From the NCBI GenBank assembly GCA_023014485.1, contig JAJOZX010006164.1, forward strand, positions 1-64,000: a stretch of 64,000 nt of DNA. Reading direction: 5' to 3'. The stretch's first letter is position 1. Every line of letters begins with the position of its first letter. Positions 20,201 to 30,115 of the stretch are shown here, one piece after another. A program made the position numbers and the translations under genes. Source of the stretch: Bathynomus jamesi. Lineage: Eukaryota > Arthropoda > Malacostraca > Isopoda > Cirolanidae. The notes beneath the pieces were generated by a model. It worked only from the letters and a program-made list of their open reading frames with translations, was not told the DNA's origin and did not search any database.

Positions 20201-21346
20201 CCGTACCCCGTGGGCGCTCCTGAGAAACTGGTGGGGCCTAGCCTACCATCCATCAATGAATTTTCAAAAAATTTGAATGATCGTTACTTTGGGATCTCTT
20301 TCGTAGACGTACTCCCCCCACGCAATTTATGGATGCCGATCTTACCTGTCGTTATCGACGACAAGCTCATGTTTCCCCTGTGCGTGAAGTGCGCGGAAGA
20401 GGATAACGGCGAATGTAACCATATACCCCACCAGCGTAAGATCAGAGGCGTATATACAAGTCCTGAGTTGGCCCTAGCCGTGCGCCATGGTTATAGAATA
20501 CTGAAGATACATGAGGTGTGGAGGTTTCAGAAGCTACCCAACCTTTTCACACCATATATAAACACCTTTTTGAAGGATAAGGTTGAGGCATCAGGGTATC
20601 CGCGAGGAGTTGATACCGAAGATGAAAAGTCTGCCTATATTCAACGTTACCGCGACCGCGAAGGTATACAACTTGATCGTGTCCAAATTGTAAAGAATCC
20701 TGGCAAGCGCTTTAGTGCAAAGTTGTGTCTAAACAGTCTATGGGGAAAATTTGCGCAGAATACCGGCAGAGGGAGCATTCATTTGGCACAAAGTTATAGC
20801 GATGTCTGGGATTATGCCAATGCCCCCGATAAAGAGGTCATGGAGATCGTAAATGTAGGTAATACTTACGTAATAAAGTACAACAACACTGAATTTGCCA
20901 CAGATACCTCAAGGGTTACAAACATACCTGTGGCCAGCTTCACAACAGCCTACGCCCGTATAAAACTTTGGGGTCTATTGCATTCTCTTGGGCGGAGAGT
21001 ATTGTATGCCGATACAGATAGCGTGATATTCACAGAGAGGGAGGGTGAATACATGCCCACTATTGGGGAGTTCCTCGGCGAGCTCACTGATGAGATCAAG
21101 GATGAGTATGGGGACAACGCATACGCCGACTCTTTTGCCTCAACAGGACCTAAGACTTATGGGGTACGGGTCAGGGTGGGGGATGAAATGAAATATATCG
21201 TGAAGGCAAAGGGTATTACGCTCAACCATGCGAATCGGGAGGTTGTTAACTTTGAGTCGTTGAAGGATCTAGTATGTTTGGATGAACAACCTCACCAACT
21301 AATTGTAGGCACCCACAATTTTCGGGCGCAGAAGCTGGGGGCGTGA
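17290..21346 (+). CDS. POLB: protein-primed family B DNA polymerase (main exon)
   Basis: About 1350 residues are open from 17294 (a GTG). Upstream in frame there is only a stop at 17264, and no ATG occurs until about residue 155, so the start is probably supplied by splicing at 17289/17290. The N-terminus is Ser/Pro/Thr-rich with a repeated PQPSTSYAT motif. A Cys/His-rich zinc-binding region follows at about 390-510. The exonuclease motifs are DIET (about 525), LAHNGAKFD (about 603) and CVNDVRVL (about 730). The polymerase motifs are DFCSLYP (about 957), LNSLWGKF (about 1145) and YADTDSV (about 1239), then KTYG (about 1287). This matches Polinton polymerases, which prime from a terminal protein. 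AATAAA lies at about 21573. The frame is intact here and shattered in copy 2. Confidence 0.92.
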
Positions 21347-21608
21347 AGGAACTTAGGGGTACGATGGTGTGCCGTAACACCTATAGGAAACGTTACCAGT
21401 TACCTGGTACCTATGATACCGTACCCTTTGGATACCAATGATGCTTCTAACTCACACGTCTTGTATATAATCGTATCTATTTGTAAATATATATATATAT
21501 ATATATAACTTGAATATCTCGTTTATTAAATCGTATTTGTAAATATATATAACTTGAATATCTCGTTTATTAAATAAATCATGTTTCAAATAGCGTTTCA
21601 CTTTCTCC

Positions 21609-21653
<45 letters not shown>

Positions 21654-21781
21654 GTGAAAGTTCTAAGCTCCGCCCACTGTAAGACCGTGAGTCATGCTAC
21701 TATCTGGGAGTCCCTGCGTGGTCAGTCGACCGCAGTAAGCCCGAGAGATCAGACGTGTATTCAGATCAGACGTGTATTCAA
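21347..21781. other. polymerase 3' region and promoter of right-arm genes
   Basis: An AATAAA lies near 21573. A (GT)n tract occupies 21611-21652. CTCCGCCCAC at 21669-21678 is a reverse-oriented GC box like that of the early promoter. An 18-bp phrase, ATCAGACGTGTATTCA, is directly repeated just before the next ATG (about 21748-21781). Confidence 0.55.
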
Positions 21782-22372
21782 ATGGCTACCTTTAATATTG
21801 CTTGTACAACGTTTACGAAATGGTATTCAGTAAAGTGCCAGGATGTGGTGGATACCGAAAAACTTCCTATTCATCCCTCCTATGCCTCTTTTAAAAACAC
21901 ATTGGATTGTGCGAAGTTCCAAGATGTACAAATACTCTACGGATGTTCTGGTGAGACCGTTGAAGGCTTTCGTTGCACAGACGATGTGCTGAAGTATACT
22001 GCAGAGCTAAACTTTATAAAGTCTCACATACACCGTGAAGTAAAAGAAACAACGCGTGCAGAAGAGAAGCAGCAGGTATGGATAATGAGTCTTGCTGATG
22101 GGTGGTGTGACAAGCGGTATTACGTCATGCTACACCATGTCGATTACTCATACCCTACGACTGGAAATGTGAATCTCGTGATCATGGACAATCTTAAGTA
22201 TTTTTATCACTATATTAACGTATATCATGATGAGGTTCGTAGTGAGGTTGTGGCTAGTGCCCTGCGTGAATTTTTAACAGAGTTTAGAGACGAGTATCGT
22301 TTGATGGGCAGAAAGGAAAAATATGAACATATGTTCCTCTCAAATAGTGCGCCGGAGTGTGGAGATGTTTAG
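21782..22372 (+). CDS. right-arm accessory protein, unrecognised
   Basis: A 196-residue frame starts at ATG 21782 in good context (CAAATGG); the frame is open a little further from a GTG at 21755. It has scattered cysteines and many aromatic residues. No signal peptide, membrane segment or motif is recognised. Placement downstream of the polymerase and codon use consistent with neighbouring genes argue it is a real accessory gene. Its copy-2 counterpart lies beyond the window. Confidence 0.6.
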   Translation: MATFNIACTTFTKWYSVKCQDVVDTEKLPIHPSYASFKNTLDCAKFQDVQILYGCSGETVEGFRCTDDVLKYTAELNFIKSHIHREVKETTRAEEKQQVWIMSLADGWCDKRYYVMLHHVDYSYPTTGNVNLVIMDNLKYFYHYINVYHDEVRSEVVASALREFLTEFRDEYRLMGRKEKYEHMFLSNSAPECGDV

Positions 22373-22580
22373 TAAAATGTTCCTAGTTCTTATCCAAAAT
22401 GTCTGGTGCGTAGGCTGGTAGTGATATTCTTGTACCGGTACAACAATTCGACTCGCGGAACAAGCCCATTCACGTATCGAGTCAGCCGCCCGTCGAACCA
22501 TTCCTGCCTACCTGCGTGCCTCACACGGCTCATAGTTATCTCAGAGCTTGAGCCGAGTGGACGTGCGCTCTTCGAATACG

Positions 22581-23293
22581 ATGGAACTTCCTTTGAGCAG
22601 CATTCTCAACGCCTCGTACGATGTGTCCGTGACGAAATCGTTGCGCGTGTTCAGGCGTAATTCCGGTACCATTAGCTATGTACTGGAAACGGAATGTAGA
22701 CCGACAAACAAACGGGTTTATTTAAGTATCGAGGAGATGAATAGAATCTTTGTGATAGTTGAGAAGTGGAGTGAAGATCGTTATAAAATACCTGCTAACG
22801 TAGGTACAAGAAGAGAGCAGATTAGTGACGCACCCTCATACGCCGTTGTATGTACGTTGTGTATAAATAACGATCGGCCGTGCATTGATATAAGGCTGAT
22901 GTGGAAGAATGCTTCTGATAATAACGCTCTTATTCCTACGCGAAACCGTTTCATCCTCGACAGAATGTTTGAAATCGTCGGATTCCGTAAACTGAAACCT
23001 ATATTAGACGCGCGTGTTACGGATATGTTTATTTTGATACAGTACTTGAATACGCATACACTGCTCTGCTCGATGGGTTTACCGAGTGTAGGGCTGGTGA
23101 GAATGGTCTAGTGCTGGATGTTTATTTAAAAAGTTTAGACTCTTTGAAATACCATGAACTTTGGTACAAAGCAATTGATCGGTACAAGGCTGAGCTCACC
23201 TACACCGTTCACCCTGAAGAACTATTTCTTTATATAACGCGCAGTTGTCGTAACGATTTAGAAGATTATTTCAATTGCCGCTATGTTGAGTGA
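22581..23293 (+). pseudogene. PC4-like right-arm protein, frameshifted
   Basis: The frame from ATG 22581 runs to 23111 and shows two similar blocks. One is a strand-rich stretch followed by RPTNKRVYLSIEEMNRI. The other is CIDIRLMWKN followed by LIPTRNRFILDRMFEIV. The pattern IDIR...PT(K/R)...helix resembles the PC4/p15 single-stranded-DNA-binding coactivator fold. Another frame, open from 22991 to 23293, continues with sequence more protein-like than the end of the first (for example VHPEELFLYITRSCRNDL). A frameshift between about 22991 and 23060 therefore probably splits one gene of about 235 residues. The PC4 link is made by eye. Confidence 0.5.
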
Positions 23294-23627
23294 GTTCACG
23301 ATTGAAAAGCTCGAGTCGGTAGAAATAAACCCTCGATTGGAAAAGCGTTCTTATAAACTTGTGTTTAATAATGTAGCTAACGATGAACTCTTTGTGCGTG
23401 CTTTTGATTGTATTCTAGACGTGTTTAAAGATGACTTACCAACCGGTTGTAAAGTGGGAACAAAAATAGTACTGAACGATATGAAAGCCCTTCATATCGA
23501 ATACAGGTTTCCCTATACTTTAAGCGGTGAAATATTATTAAGCCGCATATACTGCGTAATGCAGAGCAATAATGATGTAATTGTAAACTCGATTAAGACC
23601 GAGTTTAGTATTTTGAAAAAAAAGTGA
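23283..23627 (+). CDS. right-arm accessory protein, unrecognised (114 aa)
   Basis: ATG 23283 overlaps the end of the preceding frame by 11 bases, in keeping with the compact style of the element. The product is 114 residues, mixed charged and hydrophobic, ending in LKKK. No motif is recognised. The tight overlap and lack of low complexity favour a real gene. Confidence 0.5.
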   Translation: MLSEFTIEKLESVEINPRLEKRSYKLVFNNVANDELFVRAFDCILDVFKDDLPTGCKVGTKIVLNDMKALHIEYRFPYTLSGEILLSRIYCVMQSNNDVIVNSIKTEFSILKKK

Positions 23628-23687
23628 ATTGTATATATATTTTGCTTGACATTTCCCCGATTATACGCATATTTCTATTGATTTGTG

Positions 23688-23746
<59 letters not shown>

Positions 23747-24197
23747 TGTATTTCTCCTGTACTGTTATGTACATATTTCTATTGAAGTGTATATGAAATG
23801 TATATTTTATTTTATATATCACCATAATTGTGTGTGTGTGTATATTTCTCCTGTACTGTTATGTACATATTTCTATTGAAGTGTATATGAAATGTATATT
23901 TTATTTTATATATATATCCATAATTGTGTGTATATATTTCTGTTATACGCATATTCCTCAAATGTATATTTATTTTCTATATATTTATAATAAAAAGAAT
24001 GATGCAATGTTGTTTATTGTTATGCCTTCTACTACCGGTATTCGAAATATAATAATGTATACAACAGGTATCTGGCAATATTTAAGCCTTCTAAGCCAAC
24101 TGGCTGATTAGGAGTCTATAATAGTGTATACAATGGTATCTGGCAACTCTGTCTTCGGAATACATGGCGCTATCTGGCAACTCATTTACAGCCAACT
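23628..24197. other. right subterminal repeat region
   Basis: (TA)n lies at 23691-23742. A phrase of about 60 bp with TATTTCTATTGAAGTGTATA is repeated near 23778-23815 and 23869-23910. The inner end carries extra diverged units of GCCAACTGGCTGATTAGG, continuous with the terminal repeat. An AATAAA at about 23989 could serve the right-arm genes. Confidence 0.6.
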
Positions 24198-24657
24198 GGC
24201 TGATTAGGCGTATATAATAATAATGTATGCAATAATACTGCTAAAAAGAGGTATCTGACAACCATTTACAGCCAACTGGCTGATTAGGAGTCTATAATAA
24301 TGTATACAATGGTATCGCGGTATCTGGCAACTCAAGCCATTTACGCCAACTGGCTGATTAGGAGCCTATAAAACAACGCCAACTCGGCTGAAGTCTTAAT
24401 GTGCACTTGGCTCCTGCCAGGTGAACACCTCTCCTCCTTTCTCTCCTCCTCTCCTTTCTCTTGGGGGATAACGCCGCCTCCAAGTTTCCCCCCACCCCCT
24501 TTGCAACAACCCCCTTTGCAACAACCCCACCCCCTTGCAACAACCCCCACCCCCTTTGCAACAACCCACCCCAATTTGCAGCAACCCCACCCCCTTTGCA
24601 ACATTACATAATAACCTGCAACATTCTTGCACTCTCCCCTTTTGCTTCTATACTACT
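24198..24657 (-). repeat. right terminal inverted repeat, copy 1
   Basis: It is the inverted counterpart of 6659-7110, ending CTATACTACT at 24657. It contains the C-rich complement of the GTTGCAAAGGGG minisatellite and the GCCAACTGGCTGATTAGG phrases. Differences from the left repeat are mainly minisatellite copy number plus a few substitutions. Confidence 0.9.
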
Positions 24658-26206
24658 TAGATTCAGAGAGTCAGGATGTAGATTATGAGGCCGATTTAGA
24701 ATTGACTGAGAATATTCAGAACAGGCACTCCTGTAAAAACCTAGCATTAACAGCAGATCGTTATCGTGTAAGTTGTAGAGCTGCAGCTGCAATAGTCAAT
24801 GCAGTTTTAAAAGATATGGGCATCCTTAACCACACCAACATGCTTGACAGAAAGAAATTAGGAAGAGAAAGAAATCGCATGAGTGAAACATACTTTTAGA
24901 TCTAAATCCGAAACTCTGAAGATGGAGTGCCTTGGATTTGATGGAAGGAAAGATAACACTAACTAAAAGTGGAAAGATAAAAGAAGAACACTATGTTATT
25001 GTGAGAGAACCTGGAAGCATCTATGTAGACCATGTTACACCAGATAATGGAACTGCTCGCTGCATAGCAGAAGAGTTGATAACTATTATTACAGACTCGA
25101 ACAGCACAGATACTATCAAAGCTTTACTGTGTGATGGTACTCCTGTAAATACAGGAAAAGTTGGTGGAGCCATAAAACTGGTTGAAATTCATTTTAACAG
25201 ACCAGTGCAGTGGTTGGTGTTCCTCTTGCGTTTGAATGAGCTGCCTTTTATGCACGTCTACAAAGCCATTGATGGTAAAACAACAGGTCCAAATACTTTT
25301 GTGGGTTCAATTGGGAATAAACTGAAAACAGATTTAACAAAATTGGAGGTAGTCAAATATTCTCACGTAAAGGGAAACATTAAAGAAATTCCAGCAAATG
25401 TTGTGAAGGAGCTAAGCAGTGATCAAAGGTATCTCTGTGATATGTGTCTGGCAGTGCAAACTGGAGACACTTCTCAAGATCTGTCCACTCGATCCCCAGG
25501 TACCCTTCACCATGCTCGCTGGCTAACTCTAGCCAACAGGGTCCTTCGATTATATATCTCAACGCCAAATCCAGATAAAAACCTTCAAGATATAGTCAAA
25601 ATTTTTATGCAGTTCTATGCTCCATGGTGGTTTTGGATAAAATCTCATCCTAATGCAACTGATGGTGCATATAACTTTTAGCATTTAATGTGCATACTTC
25701 GAAATTTAGATGAACAACATAGATCAATCATCGAACCAGTATTAAAGAATAATGCTTACTTTGCCCACCCAGAAAATATATTCATATCAATGGTAACTGA
25801 CAAGAGACTAGAAATTAGGGAGCAAGCTATTCAGAAAATTATCTTTTCAAGAACAGGATTTTCAGGTACCAGAAACTTTGAGTTGCCTCGAACCCTCAAT
25901 TTCCAATCTACTGACTACACCGAGATGATCGATTGGCAAAAAGTGATCATTACTCCTTCACCGCTGCTAAACAATTTTAGCGACAATGAGCTAGTACAGG
26001 CTCGTTGTAAGCCACTGGAGATAGCTTCTTTTCCATACCACAGTAAAAATGTGGAAAGGGCAGTGAACCTAGTAACAAAGGCATGTCAGGAAAGAATAGG
26101 ATATGACAACCGTCAAAAGTTTATCTTAAACTCATTAGAATCAAGGCGAAAACTGCCCAAGTTTGAATGGAAGGCCCACTGGTATGAGTAAGAAACATAT
26201 GAAATA
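24658..26206 (+). pseudogene. repetitive arthropod-type gene, broken; function unknown
   Basis: Three blocks of one protein are visible: 24664-24899, 24932-25681 and, in the same frame after an in-frame TAG, 25682-26191. A further frame change lies at about 24890-24945, in a segment reading like LGFDGRKD. Conserved-looking phrases are VREPGSIYVDHVTP and GTLHHARWLTLANRVLRLY. Proteins of this look occur repeatedly in invertebrate genomes and may be transposase-derived, but I cannot name the family. AATAAA lies near 26361. The frame begins exactly at the Polinton's right tip, so its 5' part is missing. The left flank of that Polinton is an unrelated LINE. Confidence 0.55.
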
Positions 26207-27259
26207 AAATTTCCTGATGATATTGAAAATTTCTTCCCTTTTGATGTGATAAGGAACAATGAAAAAGTGAATTGAATTTTAGCATATTTATTATACCTCT
26301 AATTTTTTCTTCTGAATATATTGTTGTACTTAATTAATTTTCCTAATACTGTACATTATTAAATAAAATATTATACGTTAATAAAGATTTGTGTCATCAA
26401 AAAACCTGAATGTAGAGTAAGTCTCGTACAAATGTAATATTCTTCAATATAGGTCAAAAAGTGAAAAATTGTGCCAGGGGTAGGAGGCTTTAAACAGCGA
26501 AAATAATTTATGAGGGGGTTCCTGTGTTCCATTCAAACCCCGCACAATATGTACCTTTTCAATATAAAATTTCGACCTGCCCTAATGTATATGCATAAAC
26601 ACTTACTAGTCAATATTCATGTATTAACAAAGTCTTATTTACAGCAAGTGTAAACTAAATTAGATAAATTAATAAATTTACTACACATTTTTCATGCGAA
26701 AAATACTGAGTCAAAAATGATAGTTACATTACTGTGCAGGGGCGTACAAAAGGGGGTGCGACAGAAGCAGTCGCCACCTTCACTTGAGCCTCGTACCGGT
26801 GTCTAGTGATGTCCTTGCCTCTAGAACTATGTACTAAAGTTTGTACATACAGTTACAAAGATAAGCAAGTTTTGTTTTAGTTTGTATATTTTATTGAAAG
26901 AATACATTTTAAATTATTATGAATTTATTCTATATGCATTAATATATAATATTAATACTAAATCTGTCATCCCAGGCCAGTGTTACCAGGTAAAAAATTT
27001 AAAACCCGCCAAATCATGCTTAAAAACCAGCCCAAGAACAGCCAAAACAAGCTTTCATACTATATATATAATTAATTAAATTGACAATTTTGAACAATCT
27101 TATGTGGCAAATAGTACACAGACCAGGACTTCAAATTCTGGTGTCCCAAGTGCATCTAGTGATTATGCAGCATCAGCAAGCAGTTCGTCAAACCTTGGTA
27201 AGTAACATTCATGAAGCATCTGAGATGCACCACATTAATATATATATATATATATATAT
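26207..27259. other. intergenic DNA with MITE-like ends
   Basis: No gene is recognised. CAGGGGCGTAC at about 26737 and CCAGTGTTACCAGG at about 26978 look like single ends of hAT-type elements without partners. A serine-rich stretch followed by GTAAGT at about 27199 could be a decayed exon. Confidence 0.4.
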
Positions 27260-28548
27260 TAGTGATGTAGGTCACATCCGCATCCGCATCCGCGGAACAT
27301 CCGCACATTTTCTCGCATCCGCACCCGCATCCGCACTTTGGACTGCGGATGTCGTGCGGATGTGGACCGTTGAGATAAAATGTCATTAATAAGCGGAAAT
27401 TATCAAATTCTACTCTATTAATAGAACTAGTTCATTGTGCGCAAAAGTGATGCAAGCGACAAGACGAGAGGCTGTTCTTGTATGAAGTTACTCTCTTGCA
27501 ACCTACTTAGATCCACGTTACAAAGCTAAGTTATTTTCACCTAGTACATTAGAACGAGTTAAATCATCACTTGGCAAAGCAGTTGAAGAGCTTCAATCTC
27601 TTGAATCTGTCGCTTCGCCACCCACCAAAAGAATAAAAGTTTCAGTGACAGAACCAACACCTTCAACAAGCAAATCTATCACAGAATCTGTCTCTCAGTT
27701 TCTTGAGTCAAGCAGCAATGACGAGACCTACGCGATGTCAAAAGATGTAGTAAAAATGATCGAGAGCTATCACCAAGAAAAACGCCTGGCTGCATGTGAC
27801 AATCCTATTAGTTGGTGGAAAAATACGCAGAATATCTATCCATACTTGAGTAAACTTGCAAGGAAACATTTAGCCTGTCCTCCAACAAACGTACCAAGCG
27901 AGAGATTATTTAGCAGTGCTGGATTAATATATGATGAAAAGAGAAACAGACTGGCAGCAGAAAAGGCAGAAAAATTAATGTTCCTAATCATAACCTTCCT
28001 ATAATTAAGTTTGAACATTAAACGATGAACATCTTAGTTTACTTTATTTTAATTACTCATTTATAAATATGCCTAATAAAACTTTAAACTTAATATAAAT
28101 AGTTATCAAGCTAATTAAAGATCTCTTTCTATAAGGGTGGAGGTTGGGGAAAGAGGTCGGTGGGGTGCATTTGAGTTGGGTTCACGTCCCGCATCCTGGT
28201 AACACAATTATGGTTTCTAATTGTGGCTGAAACTCAACAAAATATAACGAATTTATTTGCAGACGAATTCACTAATTGATTTCTATATTAGTTAGATGCT
28301 TGATATTATTTTATATGTTCAGAGAAAAGTACAGCAATTATTGTACAATTAATCAATTATACTACATTATAGCTACAGCTCTCTCTATATAATAACTTAT
28401 TATATACGTTAAACACAACAAATCTCGAATATATCCTAAAAAATAACGAAAATGTAGACATCCGCATCCGCATCCGCATCCGCGGATGTTGAAATCAAAC
28501 ATCCTCATCCGCATCCGCGGATGTGAAAAAATGACATCCGCTACATCA

Positions 28549-28551
<3 letters not shown>
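27260..28551 (+). mobile_element. hAT element remnant with CATCCG subterminal repeats
   Basis: Inverted tips TAGTGATGTAG (left) and CTACATCACTA (right) lie inside (TA)n tracts, consistent with an 8-bp (TA) target duplication. GCATCCGCATCCGC repeats lie just inside both ends, as in many hAT families. The interior encodes only the C-terminal part of a transposase. Confidence 0.8.
27486..28004 (+). pseudogene. hAT transposase, C-terminal part
   Basis: The open frame of about 173 residues begins with ATYLDPRYKAKLFSP and contains NPISWWKN, HLACPPTNVPSERLFSSAG and DEKRNRL. These are hallmarks of the hAT/ZBED C-terminal dimerisation domain. The N-terminal BED finger and the first catalytic acidic residues are absent, so it cannot be autonomous. 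Confidence 0.85.
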
Positions 28552-28582
<31 letters not shown>

Positions 28583-29037
28583 TTATATACACAGTATTAT
28601 GTACACTATATGGTCCTTTTTGCCGCAAATTGTATGCGGCATATATTTTATTCATCTGAGAAGTGAAAATGAAGAATGAAAATTGTAAGGACCCCTACTC
28701 AGGGCCGTTTCCTCCAATAGGCGAAGTGACGACTGCCTAGGGTCCCGCTTCAAAAAAGTGTAGGAGGCAAAATTTCTGAAAGATACGATAGGGATTGAAT
28801 TCCAAACAATCTTTGTATTTATTGAGCGAAATGTTCTTAAAAATGTAAAAATGTTTTTGTTCTAAGTGTACAGTGTTAATTATGTTTAAAAATTACAATA
28901 AAAGAAACACTAACTTTCAATGAAAATTTTCATTTTGGCAATGCAAATTTGGCTTATTGTGTGCAGTGCTAGTTTTTGGCATATTCTTTAAAATAAATGA
29001 AGAGTTAGTAACCATTTCGCTTTCTGTCCTATTTATG

Positions 29038-29040
<3 letters not shown>

Positions 29041-29072
<32 letters not shown>

Positions 29073-29099
29073 TCTCACACACACTCTCACACACACTCT

Positions 29100-29130
<31 letters not shown>
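29041..29130. repeat. compound microsatellite (TC)n-(AC)n-(TA)n
   Basis: A TCTCTC tract passes into CACACACTCTCACA units and then (AT)n. The frame spanning it (28957-29367) is simple-sequence noise. Confidence 0.8.
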
Positions 29131-29240
29131 GCAAAAAACCCAGCATCATTGCGCTGCCTCATGGATAGAAAAGTTAAGGACTTTGTGCATGGCATGTGGC
29201 CCTTGTGGGGCTTTTCATATATATATATATATTATATATA

Positions 29241-29860
29241 TATGATGAATAAAACCACGAAGGGAAAAGAAACACAAAGTGGTGCTCAAGCGCTTTCGTC
29301 TAATGACATCCTCAGGAACACTAGAGTGAAAGGAGAGTTGAAGGCAATATATAGGTTACAAAAATAAACATATATATTATATATATATATAGTAAGTATA
29401 GAAAAAATTGTGGGGGAGCAAACACATTTGTATGGAAAAATGACACTTTTAGCACTGGCCGAAATTCAACATAAATTCAAATGGCTTGTTTATGAAACAG
29501 GTCACAAAAGAATAAAGAAATAAAAATAAATATAAATTGGAAAAAAAATTACAAAATAATGTCTTAGTGATATATAAGTCACAGCCTAAATAACCATAAA
29601 GAAATAAACCAACAATTTTTGGTTTTTTATCTGTTGGTTTATTTCTTTATGGTTATTTAGGCTGTGACGTATATATCACTAAGGCATTATTTTGTAATTT
29701 TTTTTCCAATTTATATTTATATTTATTTTTATTTCTTTATTCTTTTGTGACCTGTTTCATAAACAAGCCATTTGAATTTATGTTGAATTTCGGCCAAAGT
29801 GCTAAAAGTGTCATTTTTCCATACAAATGTGTTTGCTCCTCCCACAATTTTTTCTATACT

Positions 29861-29897
<37 letters not shown>

Positions 29898-30022
29898 TTT
29901 TTTGTAACCTATATATTGCCTTGAACTCTCCTTTCACTCCAGTGTTCCTGAGGATGTCATTAGACGAAAGCGCTTGAGCACCACTTTGTGTTTCTTTTCC
30001 CTTTGTGGTTTTATTCATCATA
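29241..30022. repeat. long palindrome (foldback), about 380-bp arms
   Basis: The two arms are near-perfect inverted copies, starting TATGATGAATAA at the left and ending TTATTCATCATA at the right. They meet at a loop near 29615-29632. Each arm has a phrase containing CTGAGGATGTCATTAGACGA (29948 onward; complement ending at 29315). Transcripts would form a long double-stranded hairpin. No coding potential is seen. Confidence 0.85.
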
Positions 30023-30068
30023 AATATTTTTCACGTGTCACTTTCGTGAAATAATTTTCATATATACA

Positions 30069-30112
<44 letters not shown>

Positions 30113-30115
<3 letters not shown>

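Larger units (their letters stand above)
6659..24657 (+). mobile_element. Polinton/Maverick element, copy 1 (complete ends)
   Basis: Inverted copies of AGTAGTATAG mark both tips and begin terminal inverted repeats of about 455 bp. The 18.0-kb interior encodes the diagnostic Polinton set: protein-primed family B polymerase, retroviral-type integrase with chromodomain, packaging ATPase, adenain-like protease, and major and minor capsid proteins. Size, gene content and a short tandem repeat (AGT AGT) at the tip fit the Polinton/Maverick and adintovirus families. The six bases outside the left tip (aagtgt) and right tip (tagatt) do not match, although these elements normally leave a 6-bp duplication. 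Several late genes are intact, but the integrase and one conserved gene are frameshifted. Confidence 0.92.

Noticed and set aside
22406..22660. 84-codon frame between two right-arm genes
   Set aside because: It overlaps the better-supported gene starting at 22581 and has no conserved-looking features.
28957..29367. 136-codon frame with Ser/Thr/His runs
   Set aside because: It is made of compound microsatellite sequence and one palindrome arm.
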